NCBI GenBank assembly: GCA_024710535.1
Contig: JANJUO010000227.1
Location: 1 to 7,323, forward strand
Direction: 5' to 3'
Length of the DNA stretch: 7,323 bases
Source of the DNA: a bacterium
GTDB lineage: Bacteria > Bacteroidota > Ignavibacteria > Kapaibacteriales > UBA2268
Of this stretch, positions 1 through 6,360 are shown piece by piece. Numbering within the stretch: position 1 is the first letter of the stretch; every line of letters begins with the position of its first letter. The notes beneath the pieces are model-generated. The model was not told the origin of the DNA and ran no database searches. It saw nothing but the letters and a program-made list of their open reading frames with translations. The position numbers were made by a program, and so were the translations under genes.

Positions 1-211
1 GTTAGTTGTCTTATGAAAGTGTGATGTTGTATCATAAAAAGATTATTACACATTATATTTTTGAATACAAAATAGTATTAGATAAATTTTTATAACGATT
101 AAAACAAATCATTAGATTTATACGTTAATATCTTCTTGAAAAAGTGTAAATAAATCTATGCTTTTTTAATTAACTCATTATTTAATTTGCTTTATAATTG
201 GTTATTTGGCA

Positions 212-652
212 ATGATGCAACTTGATTGGTATAGATGCAAAGGTGCAGTATGGTGTGATTTATTTAAAGTAAATTTAGAAAATCCCATTATTAAAAAAGC
301 ATCCGGAGTTTATGTTATTTGGTCTGGCGATTACACAGAAAGAAATATTCTGAAAGTAGGCAATGGAAAGATTTACGCTGAGTTTGCTACTGCAAAAAAC
401 GAACTTGCAATACAAGCATTTTCTCACTTAGGTGTTTTTTGCACTTGGACCGAAGTTTCATCTTTGAAAATTCGCAAGGTAGAAAACTTTCTAATTGCAG
501 CATTGAAGCCAAAATTATCCGGTGGCATTGTGAAAGGGGGACATGTCGAAGTGAATGTGCCATGGGAAAATGAGCAAGAATACCGTTCTGCTGATGATGG
601 AGACGATGAAGAGGAAGAAGAAGATTTTTTCACTGCCTTATTTGGTGAATAG
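212..652 (+). CDS. GIY-YIG-like domain protein with acidic C-terminal tail, probably not an active nuclease
   Basis: This 146-residue protein has a layout resembling a GIY-YIG domain. Residues 32-38 read GVYVIWS (the GIY strand), residues 46-50 read ILKVG (the position of YIG), Glu91 lies in VENFLIAALKPKL, and the helix end LKPKLSGG resembles the E..LI...KP..N end of the family. The YIG tyrosine is Lys48, and the Arg expected in the helix after YIG is missing (YAEFATAKNE instead), so catalysis is doubtful. Residues 128-138 are almost all Asp/Glu and are followed by FFTALFGE, an acidic tail with a hydrophobic tip. A TTG at 206 would add two residues, but the ATG at 212 (or 215) is the better start. 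No clear Shine-Dalgarno site is seen. The gene lies 45 nt before znuA on the same strand. The fold assignment is inferred from motifs only; the function is unknown. Confidence 0.72.
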   Translation: MMQLDWYRCKGAVWCDLFKVNLENPIIKKASGVYVIWSGDYTERNILKVGNGKIYAEFATAKNELAIQAFSHLGVFCTWTEVSSLKIRKVENFLIAALKPKLSGGIVKGGHVEVNVPWENEQEYRSADDGDDEEEEEDFFTALFGE

Positions 653-697
653 TTAATTGAAAATTTTAAACTCTATTTTAATTAATAAACAAAAATT

Positions 698-1615
698 ATG
701 AAATATTTAAACCAAAGAATTGCTTTTATAACTATAATTATTTTTTTGTTGATAAGTTGCTCAGCGGAAAGCTCTAAGCCGTATTTTGTAACTTCGAGTT
801 ATCCATTAACTCTTATATTACAAGAACTTACAGGTAATAAAGCAAAGGTGGAAACCCTTGTTCCCTTTGGAGCATCTCCACACACTTATTCGCCAAAACC
901 TTCTGATGTACAGAAAGCATCAATGGCTAAAGCATTTTTCTTTGTTTCGGTGGATTATGATGGCTGGTCTCAAACTTTAAATAAAAAAACTGCCGTTGAA
1001 GTATTTAATTTAGTTCCCAAAGCATTTGTTCAGCATTTCTCAGATGCGTATGGGATGGATGATGGGCACGTTCATTCTCCTGATGATGGACACAATCATG
1101 CACCCGGCTCACCTGATCCGCATTTTTGGATGGATCCAATTGCAGTGAAATCGCTTTTGCCTATTCTTGCAGACACGCTTGGCAAAATTGATCCGGATAA
1201 TGCCGCATTTTATAAAACAAATGCAGATATTTTTGCTAAAAAAATCGATGTTCTTAGCAAACAAGCGGCTGATATTTTATCTAATCTAACCAATGCTCAA
1301 GTATTCTTGTATCATCCTTCAATTCTATATATGCTAAACAGATACAATATGGTTTATGCCGGTTCGATAGAAGAAATTCCCGGGAAAGAGCCATCTGCAA
1401 AGTTTATGAGTAGTTTGATTGATAAAATTAAAAAATCGAAAACCAAAGCAATTTTCTCGGAACCACAACTTCCTGACAAAAATGCAAAACTTTTAGCTCA
1501 AGAAACCGGAGTTTCGCTCTATGTGCTCGATCCGGTTGGCGGAACAAATAAAATAAATAAATATGCTGATTTAATTTTGTATAATGCTCGAATTTTGAAA
1601 AAGGCGTTAGAATAA
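698..1615 (+). CDS. znuA: Zinc/manganese-type ABC transporter substrate-binding lipoprotein
   Basis: This 305-residue protein is the metal-capturing component of an ABC importer (cluster A-I binding proteins, ZnuA/TroA family). Residues 1-20 form a signal peptide ending in a lipobox, LISC, so Cys21 is predicted to be lipidated. The metal ligands fall at the expected places: His62 in GASPHTYSPKP, His142 in DPHFWMDP, His206 in LYHPS, and Asp278 in LDPVGGT. A His/Asp-rich loop at residues 121-142 (four His in DDGHVHSPDDGHNH) lies before the second ligand, as in many zinc-specific members; this favours zinc over manganese but does not prove it. Length is normal. The genes for the ATPase and permease follow at once in the order A-C-B. 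No Shine-Dalgarno site is evident before the ATG. Confidence 0.93.
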   Translation: MKYLNQRIAFITIIIFLLISCSAESSKPYFVTSSYPLTLILQELTGNKAKVETLVPFGASPHTYSPKPSDVQKASMAKAFFFVSVDYDGWSQTLNKKTAVEVFNLVPKAFVQHFSDAYGMDDGHVHSPDDGHNHAPGSPDPHFWMDPIAVKSLLPILADTLGKIDPDNAAFYKTNADIFAKKIDVLSKQAADILSNLTNAQVFLYHPSILYMLNRYNMVYAGSIEEIPGKEPSAKFMSSLIDKIKKSKTKAIFSEPQLPDKNAKLLAQETGVSLYVLDPVGGTNKINKYADLILYNARILKKALE

Positions 1616-1620
1616 TATTT

Positions 1621-2382
1621 ATGCAAAACATCATTCTTTCAGCTAAAAACTTATCAACAGGATATGCAAATCAGTTATTTTTAGAAAATATCAACTTGCA
1701 AATCCCTGAGTCTTCTTATGTTGCTGTGGTTGGACCAAACGGCTCAGGCAAAACTACATTCCTGAAAACTATTCTTGGATTGAAAAAAAATTACACTGGT
1801 GAATTATTAATTAATAATGAAAAACCCGAAAACGTTCCTTCAACCTGGATTGGTTATGTACCACAAATCAAAACAATAGATAGGAGTTTTCCTGCATTAC
1901 CAATTGAACTTGTTGCATCCGGCATCAAAAAAAATTGGGTTGGAGTAATTCCCAAAGAGGCAAAAGATAAGGCAATGGAAATTCTCACCGAAGTTGGTGC
2001 TGATTCTTATGCTTTCAAATCAATTGAACAACTTTCAGGCGGGCAATTGCAAAGAGTATTTCTGGCACGCAGTTTGGTTCGTAAGCCAAAGCTACTGTTG
2101 CTTGACGAACCTGCAACCGGAATAGATTTGGTATGTGAATTAAGCATCAACTCACTTATTAATGAATACAATAAAAAACATAATGTTACTGTTATTATGG
2201 TAACTCACGACTGGTCTGCCGCCTATCATCATACAAATTTTGTATTGCTTCTGAATAAAAAGCAAATCTATTTTGGGGAATCAAAATCTGCATTTACAGA
2301 CGAAAATCTTCAAAATACATTCTCGCATAGCGGACATCATCACGATATTAAATTTGGAATGAAGGAACTTGTTAATGCTTGA
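1621..2382 (+). CDS. znuC: Zinc/manganese-type ABC transporter ATP-binding protein
   Basis: This 253-residue cytoplasmic ATPase powers metal import. All ABC motifs are intact: Walker A GPNGSGKTT at residues 38-46, Q-loop Gln82 in YVPQ, signature LSGGQLQR at 138-145, Walker B LLLLDEP at 158-164 with catalytic Glu163, and H-loop His196 in VTHD. The C-terminus carries a short His cluster (HSGHHHD), which could sense or bind metal; that is an inference. The gene starts 5 nt after znuA stops and its 3' end overlaps the permease start by 8 nt, so the three genes are almost certainly co-translated. Family members also include manganese and iron importers, so the metal is set by the binding protein rather than by this subunit. 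Confidence 0.93.
   Translation: MQNIILSAKNLSTGYANQLFLENINLQIPESSYVAVVGPNGSGKTTFLKTILGLKKNYTGELLINNEKPENVPSTWIGYVPQIKTIDRSFPALPIELVASGIKKNWVGVIPKEAKDKAMEILTEVGADSYAFKSIEQLSGGQLQRVFLARSLVRKPKLLLLDEPATGIDLVCELSINSLINEYNKKHNVTVIMVTHDWSAAYHHTNFVLLLNKKQIYFGESKSAFTDENLQNTFSHSGHHHDIKFGMKELVNA
2361..2366 (+). promoter_or_regulatory. Ribosome binding site that fixes the znuB start
   Basis: GAAGGA lies 8 nt before the ATG at 2375, inside the 3' end of znuC. It supports the ATG over the in-frame TTG at 2369, which would sit too close to it. Most other genes in the window show no such site. Confidence 0.55.
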
Positions 2383-3172
2383 TTTTTTGAATTACACATT
2401 TATGCAAAATGCTCTTTTGGCAGGAGTGCTGATTGGGTTTCTTGCATCCTATTATGGAGTGTTTGTCGTACAGAGGAAGATGAGTTTTCTGGGTTCCGGC
2501 TTGTCTCATTCTGCTTTTGGTGGCGTTGCTCTTGGTATTTTGCTGAATACTGAGCCATTGTGGATTGCAATACCATTTACAATGCTTGTTGCAATTGCGA
2601 TTGTTTATCTCAAAGATAAAACCGGAATAGAAACCGATACATCTATCGGAATTTTATTCTCGGTTTCTGTTGCCATAGGCATAATTCTTTTGTCGCTTCG
2701 AACCAATTATTCAGGTGATGCATACTCGTATTTATTTGGCTCAATTTTGTCAGTTTCAACAAATGATATTATCGTTACTGCGATTTTGAGTGTGATTACC
2801 CTTGCTACATTTTTCTTTAAATGGGCAAGTTGGGCGTATGCAAGTTTCGACTCTGAACTTGCTATTTCGGATAAAATCAATGTTCTTAGGGATGATTATC
2901 TTCTTAATGTTTTGATTGCGATCACAATCGTTGTTGCTATGAAAATTGTGGGTATAATTTTGATTTCAGCATTTTTGGTAATTCCAGCCGCATCCGGAAA
3001 AATTATTTCCAAAACATTTTTCCAGATGACAATAATTTCAATTATTATTGGGATAACAAGTTCAATTGTTGGATTAATTCTGTCATATTATTTTGATATT
3101 CCTTCAGGAGCTGTAATTATTTTGTTTCAAACATTAATATTTTTGATTTTTGGAATAATTAAAAGAAAATAG
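2375..3172 (+). CDS. znuB: Zinc/manganese-type ABC transporter permease (ABC-3 family)
   Basis: This 265-residue inner-membrane protein has about eight hydrophobic segments, as usual for ZnuB/TroC/MntB permeases. The conserved early stretch RKMSFLGSGLSHSAFGG (residues 34-50) and the later ILISAFLVIPAASGK (residues 195-209, the region that docks with the ATPase) identify the ABC-3 family. The ATG at 2375 is preferred over a TTG at 2369 because GAAGGA at 2361-2366 is a Shine-Dalgarno site with 8 nt spacing. The start lies inside the last codons of znuC, giving an 8-nt overlap and probable translational coupling. The gene ends 7 nt before the glycosyltransferase. It works with ZnuA and ZnuC. Confidence 0.93.
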   Translation: MLDFLNYTFMQNALLAGVLIGFLASYYGVFVVQRKMSFLGSGLSHSAFGGVALGILLNTEPLWIAIPFTMLVAIAIVYLKDKTGIETDTSIGILFSVSVAIGIILLSLRTNYSGDAYSYLFGSILSVSTNDIIVTAILSVITLATFFFKWASWAYASFDSELAISDKINVLRDDYLLNVLIAITIVVAMKIVGIILISAFLVIPAASGKIISKTFFQMTIISIIIGITSSIVGLILSYYFDIPSGAVIILFQTLIFLIFGIIKRK

Positions 3173-3179
3173 TCAAGCA

Positions 3180-4109
3180 ATGACAGAAAAAGCAGATATA
3201 ATAATTATTACATATAATTGCAAAGATTTCACTCTTAAATGCATCAAATCTTTGTATGATTTTAATGCTGATTCTGTTAATAAAATAATTATTGTCGATA
3301 ATAATTCCAATGATGATAGCATTCAAACAATTGAAAAACTATATCCCAAAATCAAAATTATTAGAAATTCAGCAAATCTTGGCTACGCAAAAGCAGTCAA
3401 TATAGGTGTTCACAATTCAGAAACTGAACTTGTAATTGTTTCGAATGCCGATGTGGAATTTAAAAATGATTCTATTAAAAATCTTCTTAATACATTCAAA
3501 GTTGATGATAAAATTGCTATTGCCGGACCGCAACAATTCTATCCAAACGGAAATCCACAATATTGCTGGGGATACACTCCTAATTTATTGAATGCTCTGA
3601 AATCATTATTTTTTATCGAATATCTAAAAAGATTTTATTATGATAAAATTACAAGAATGCAGAGCAAAATAATTGATGTTGATTATGCAGATGGAGCCGT
3701 TCTTGCAATTAGAAGAGATATTTTTGATAAGTTAAATGGCTTTGATGAAGATTATTTTTTTTATACAGAAGAGGCAGATTTTTGTTTTAGAGCAAAAAAA
3801 ATTGCAAATAGAGTTGTAAATAATACAGCATCATCGGTTATTCATTTTCGTGGTGCTTCCACTTCTATAAACGGTCCAAACGAAAAATCGGTGGAAATGA
3901 TGTTTAATTCGGTGCTTTTATTTTGCAAAAAGCATTTATCTGAAATTCAAACAAAATATTATTTCAGAATTAAACTTCAAAGTTATAAATTAATCAAACT
4001 CATTTATAATTCTTCATTATTTATTAGCAATAAGTATGAATACAAATTAGTAAATATCAATATTTACTTGAAAATATTAACTAAAATAATTAAAGAAAAT
4101 GGCTTATAA
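3180..4109 (+). CDS. Family 2 glycosyltransferase (rhamnosyltransferase-like)
   Basis: This 309-residue protein has a GT-A fold family 2 catalytic domain at about residues 5-210. The first strand DIIIITYN (6-13) and IIIVDNNSNDDS (36-47) form the nucleotide-sugar site. SNADVEF (88-94, Asp91) is the metal-binding DxD-like motif. ADGAVLAIRRDIFDKLNGFDEDYF (170-193) followed by YTEEADFCFR (195-204) holds the acceptor region and probable base. This pattern matches WbbL-like glycosyltransferases that add sugars to surface polysaccharides. The donor and acceptor cannot be told. There are no clear membrane segments, so the enzyme probably acts at the cytoplasmic face. The gene sits 7 nt after znuB and overlaps the ferredoxin start by 11 nt. 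It looks more AT-rich than the transporter genes. No other sugar genes are in view. Confidence 0.9.
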   Translation: MTEKADIIIITYNCKDFTLKCIKSLYDFNADSVNKIIIVDNNSNDDSIQTIEKLYPKIKIIRNSANLGYAKAVNIGVHNSETELVIVSNADVEFKNDSIKNLLNTFKVDDKIAIAGPQQFYPNGNPQYCWGYTPNLLNALKSLFFIEYLKRFYYDKITRMQSKIIDVDYADGAVLAIRRDIFDKLNGFDEDYFFYTEEADFCFRAKKIANRVVNNTASSVIHFRGASTSINGPNEKSVEMMFNSVLLFCKKHLSEIQTKYYFRIKLQSYKLIKLIYNSSLFISNKYEYKLVNINIYLKILTKIIKENGL

Positions 4110-4302
4110 AATTCTTGATAGTTGTATAATTTGCGGGTCATGCGAAATGCTTTGCCCCGTTGGTGCAATCTCACTCGGAGATGATGTTTACGAAATAAAT
4201 AAACGCAGATGCGTGGAGTGTAGAGGATATTTCGACGAACCGCAATGCGTAGCGGTTTGTCCTGTGGACGTAATTGTTAAACTTATCCCGCCAAAAAAAT
4301 AA
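4099..4302 (+). CDS. Short 2[4Fe-4S] ferredoxin, Allochromatium/Chlorobium type
   Basis: This 67-residue electron carrier has two cysteine motifs. The first is C9-x2-C12-x2-C15-x3-C19-P. The second is C38-x2-C41-x8-C50-x3-C54-P. The eight-residue spacing in the second motif marks the Allochromatium-type subgroup (including YfhL), rather than the clostridial type with two residues there. It lacks the C-terminal helix of the roughly 80-residue proteobacterial members and in length and sequence recalls the short ferredoxins of green sulfur bacteria. This is from memory of the family, not a search. All eight ligands are present, so two low-potential clusters are expected in the cytoplasm. Redox partners are unknown. 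The start codon overlaps the end of the glycosyltransferase by 11 nt, so it is probably the last gene of that transcript. Confidence 0.92.
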   Translation: MAYKILDSCIICGSCEMLCPVGAISLGDDVYEINKRRCVECRGYFDEPQCVAVCPVDVIVKLIPPKK

Positions 4303-4360
4303 ATAAAAAATAGGTAAAGAATTGTGGTTTATAAAATTGATATTTAGATAAAAGGCATCA

Positions 4361-4462
4361 TTTATACCGAATTATTTTCAAAAATATTATTTTCTGAAAC
4401 ATCATAACTAATGTTTACAGTTAGAAAATTTAAAAAGAATTATGAAAACAACTCGGTATAAA
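4361..4462. repeat. 102-bp imperfect palindrome between convergent genes
   Basis: Arms at 4361-4380 and 4443-4462 are inverted repeats matching at 18 of 20 positions (left arm begins TTTATACCGA, right arm ends TCGGTATAAA). Inside, ATTTTCT (4389-4395) pairs with AGAAAAT (4423-4429), and AAACAT (4397-4402) pairs with ATGTTT (4411-4416) around an 8-nt loop. Both arm mismatches are A/C in plus-strand RNA but G-U in minus-strand RNA, so the fold is complete only on the minus strand, downstream of the NdpA-like gene. There is no long U-run after either arm and no clear target-site duplication. It could be a 3' UTR stem protecting or ending the minus transcript, a small palindromic mobile element, or a structured RNA. 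Confidence 0.6.
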
Positions 4463-4510
4463 AAAACCAAATGTAGATATCGCAATTTCAAAATTGATTA
4501 AGAATTTATC

Positions 4511-5590
4511 TTATTCAATAATCGGCTTTCCGCTAATTAAAACTACGGTGAAATCTCCGTTAGTCCATTCAATTTCGTCTGCTTCCTCTTTTGATTTTAT
4601 AAATTTCACACTGAAATCAAATGTTTTCTCTGGTGCAGTAATTGTAACTTTATTTGCAAATGAAAGCTTCTTTTTTTCTAATTGAGAACGAATTAAGGAG
4701 GTATCTTTGACTACAATTTCAGGAATATATGTTGCAACTTCATTGAAATAACTATCGCGGACATCTTCGTTATGAATATAAGAGTTAGCAAAGTCAATCG
4801 GATTGAGCAATGGCTCATCATTTGACGAAAATTCCTGTTTCAAAACAGTAAGCATATTATTTTTTTCGTTGAATTCGGGTATATAATTATGAATGAAATT
4901 CTCTGTCTGCTTGAAAAATCTGAGCGATTGAATTTTCGAATTAGAATCTGCAGTAAAGCCCAGAAAATCCTTGTAGAAATAGTCTGCCGGTTTGGAATCA
5001 GGAGCAAATTGTGCATCAAAAAGATAGCATCCAAACTCATTATTCGGATAACTAAATTCTTGTTCAGGCACCGAACGTTCGTAAATAACGCCAATTTTAT
5101 AGAATTTGGCGGAATTGCTCAAGAAAATGTCGTCCAACAACTGAATTGTGGATTTTTGTTCGTGAACTTCATATCGAAGTGCCAACTGAAACTCAGCTTT
5201 TACTGCAATATAGACCGCTTCTTCGGTTTTTGTATATGCTTCAATAATAATCAAATAGCCGCCCGGAATTGTGTTCTTGGTTTGAGAAGAAGCAAGAAGT
5301 TCTGCAATTTCAACAGAAATTTCAATAAATTCATTATTGTCTTTCTTTTTCATTTTGAAAACATGACTGAAAAAACTACCGCCGGCATAATTTTCAATTT
5401 CCAAAACAAAAGCTTTGCTAACTTTGTCTGTAGATTTGGCAAGACGCTCTTTGATAACGTTGATAACTTCTTCACTCAAATGTACTAAATTTCTGTCGGG
5501 AATAACCGAGCCGTGCTCCATACCGTCAGATTTTGGGGCAATTTGGTGAATTGCCACTCTACGAAAATCTAATTCATAAAAATTAATCAT
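4511..5590 (-). CDS. Nucleoid-associated protein, YejK/NdpA (NA37) family
   Basis: This 359-residue protein resembles E. coli YejK (335 residues), a nucleoid-associated protein reported to interact with topoisomerase IV. Matches recalled by eye are RRVAIHQIAPK at residues 10-20 (YejK INQIALHQLIKR), PADYFYKDFLGF at 201-212 followed by SNSKIQSLRFFKQTENF (YejK VADFFMDFLG ... NAKAQNRGLLQAVDDF), and a C-terminal strand ending FTVVLISGKPIIE (YejK TLTIKGTPPNL). Similarity is spread along the length, so it is a full-length, divergent family member. It is predicted to be cytoplasmic, with no signal peptide. The ATG at 5590 has no evident Shine-Dalgarno site. It starts 33 nt after the beta-barrel gene and may be co-transcribed with it. 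The exact role in this lineage is unproven. Confidence 0.8.
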   Translation of the reverse strand: MINFYELDFRRVAIHQIAPKSDGMEHGSVIPDRNLVHLSEEVINVIKERLAKSTDKVSKAFVLEIENYAGGSFFSHVFKMKKKDNNEFIEISVEIAELLASSQTKNTIPGGYLIIIEAYTKTEEAVYIAVKAEFQLALRYEVHEQKSTIQLLDDIFLSNSAKFYKIGVIYERSVPEQEFSYPNNEFGCYLFDAQFAPDSKPADYFYKDFLGFTADSNSKIQSLRFFKQTENFIHNYIPEFNEKNNMLTVLKQEFSSNDEPLLNPIDFANSYIHNEDVRDSYFNEVATYIPEIVVKDTSLIRSQLEKKKLSFANKVTITAPEKTFDFSVKFIKSKEEADEIEWTNGDFTVVLISGKPIIE

Positions 5591-5623
5591 TTAAAAAATC
5601 CGAATAATATTTTTCACAAAAAA

Positions 5624-6208
5624 TTAAAAATTAAAAGAGATTATAAATTTACTTTTGGTATCTCCCATGATACCGAAATTCCAAGAGTTTACTTCAGTGC
5701 TTTTTGAATTTATGGATTTAGTTGAGCTATTATAAGTATATCCAAGAAAAGTAGATGCTCTGAAACTAATATTGCTTAGTGCCCACCATTCAATACCAAA
5801 ATTTAAACCTCCATCAAAATTAATCGAATTGATTTCATCACCCGTTGGAAATTCTTCATAACCTACCCCTATACCTAATTCAGGAGAAAAATAAGCTGAT
5901 ATTGAACTGTTTTGAAAAACGAAGTAAGAAAAGCCAAAAGCAATAGAGAAATTATTTAAAGTTGAAGTCTCGGATGATGGAATATATTCTAAATTTTTTG
6001 AATTTAAACCAAGTTCAAACCAAGATGCATTGCCATCATCCCCAAAAAACTGAAATCCAATAAAATTATCGAAACCAAATTCGTTAATATTTGTTAAACC
6101 TGCATAAAGCGACATCGAACCTGCTTTGATATTAGGTTCGGCAGAAATAGAATCAACCGCATTCAAAAATCCAAACAAAAACATCAAATACACAAAATGC
6201 TTTTTCAT
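5624..6208 (-). CDS. Secreted, probably outer-membrane beta-barrel protein of unknown function
   Basis: This 194-residue protein begins with a signal peptide (MKKHFVYLMFLFGFLNAVDS, probable cleavage near SISA|EP). The rest is rich in Gly, Asn, Ser and aromatic residues in short alternating stretches such as SISAYFSPELGIGVGYEEF and SFRASTFLGYTYN, typical of outer-membrane beta strands. It ends in SKFIISFNF; the alternating pattern and final Phe match the C-terminal beta-signal recognised by the BAM complex. Its size suits an eight-stranded barrel. The ATG at 6208 is chosen because it gives a normal signal peptide; an in-frame TTG at 6241 would add 11 unlikely residues. No specific family is recognised. 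It is followed 33 nt later by the NdpA-like gene and preceded by a terminator. Confidence 0.7.
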   Translation of the reverse strand: MKKHFVYLMFLFGFLNAVDSISAEPNIKAGSMSLYAGLTNINEFGFDNFIGFQFFGDDGNASWFELGLNSKNLEYIPSSETSTLNNFSIAFGFSYFVFQNSSISAYFSPELGIGVGYEEFPTGDEINSINFDGGLNFGIEWWALSNISFRASTFLGYTYNSSTKSINSKSTEVNSWNFGIMGDTKSKFIISFNF

Positions 6209-6212
6209 AGAA

Positions 6213-6241
6213 ATTATACCATAAATTAATAAATAAAACAA
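6213..6241 (-). promoter_or_regulatory. Possible sigma70-like promoter before the beta-barrel gene
   Basis: Read on the minus strand, TTGTTT (6241-6236), a 17-nt spacer and TATAAT (6218-6213) make a good consensus layout in the gap after the upstream terminator. The -10 box ends only 4 nt before the ATG at 6208, which would give a leaderless or nearly leaderless mRNA. In DNA this AT-rich it may be chance, and Bacteroidota use a different consensus. Confidence 0.25.
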
Positions 6242-6303
6242 AATTTGTATTATTTTGAAAATTAAATTTACAAAAAAAATAAGTTCTATTCATTGCAAAA
6301 AAT

Positions 6304-6342
6304 GAAAAAGCCCGAAAAATCATATCATTTTCAGACCTTTTC
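6304..6342 (-). terminator. Intrinsic terminator after the Ser-rich membrane protein gene
   Basis: Minus-strand RNA can form a continuous 15-bp stem, GAAAAGGUCUGAAAA with UUUUCGGGCUUUUUC, around a 9-nt loop (6319-6327). Three of the pairs are G-U, which would be A-C mismatches on the plus strand, so the hairpin belongs to the minus strand. The 3' arm ends in a U-run and is followed by CAUUUUUU. It lies 18 nt past the stop codon of the gene at 6361-7032 and separates that gene pair from the beta-barrel gene. Confidence 0.75.
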
Positions 6343-6360
6343 GAATCAAATCAACAAATA

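Noticed and set aside
1..24. Possible tail of an upstream plus-strand gene (frame 1 ends in TGA at 22-24)
   Set aside because: Only seven codons are visible; too little to support a coding call.
653..697. Terminator or promoter between the GIY-YIG-like gene and znuA
   Set aside because: Only a weak 6-bp TTAATT/AATTAA repeat is present in very AT-rich DNA, without a U-run or a recognisable promoter pair.
4303..4360. Terminator directly after the ferredoxin gene
   Set aside because: No GC-rich hairpin with a U-run is visible on the plus strand here; the palindrome further on pairs better on the minus strand.
4494..4685. Plus-strand open frame opposite the NdpA-like gene
   Set aside because: It lies antisense within a gene with clear family landmarks and shows no protein features of its own.
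4889..5488. Long plus-strand open frame of 199 codons opposite the NdpA-like gene
   Set aside because: It is rich in Cys, Phe, Ile and Asn as expected from reading an AT-rich gene backwards; the minus-strand protein has recognisable family motifs.
6209..6241. N-terminal extension of the beta-barrel protein from a TTG at 6241
   Set aside because: It would place MFYLLIYGIIS before a complete signal peptide beginning MKKHF, so the ATG at 6208 is the better start.
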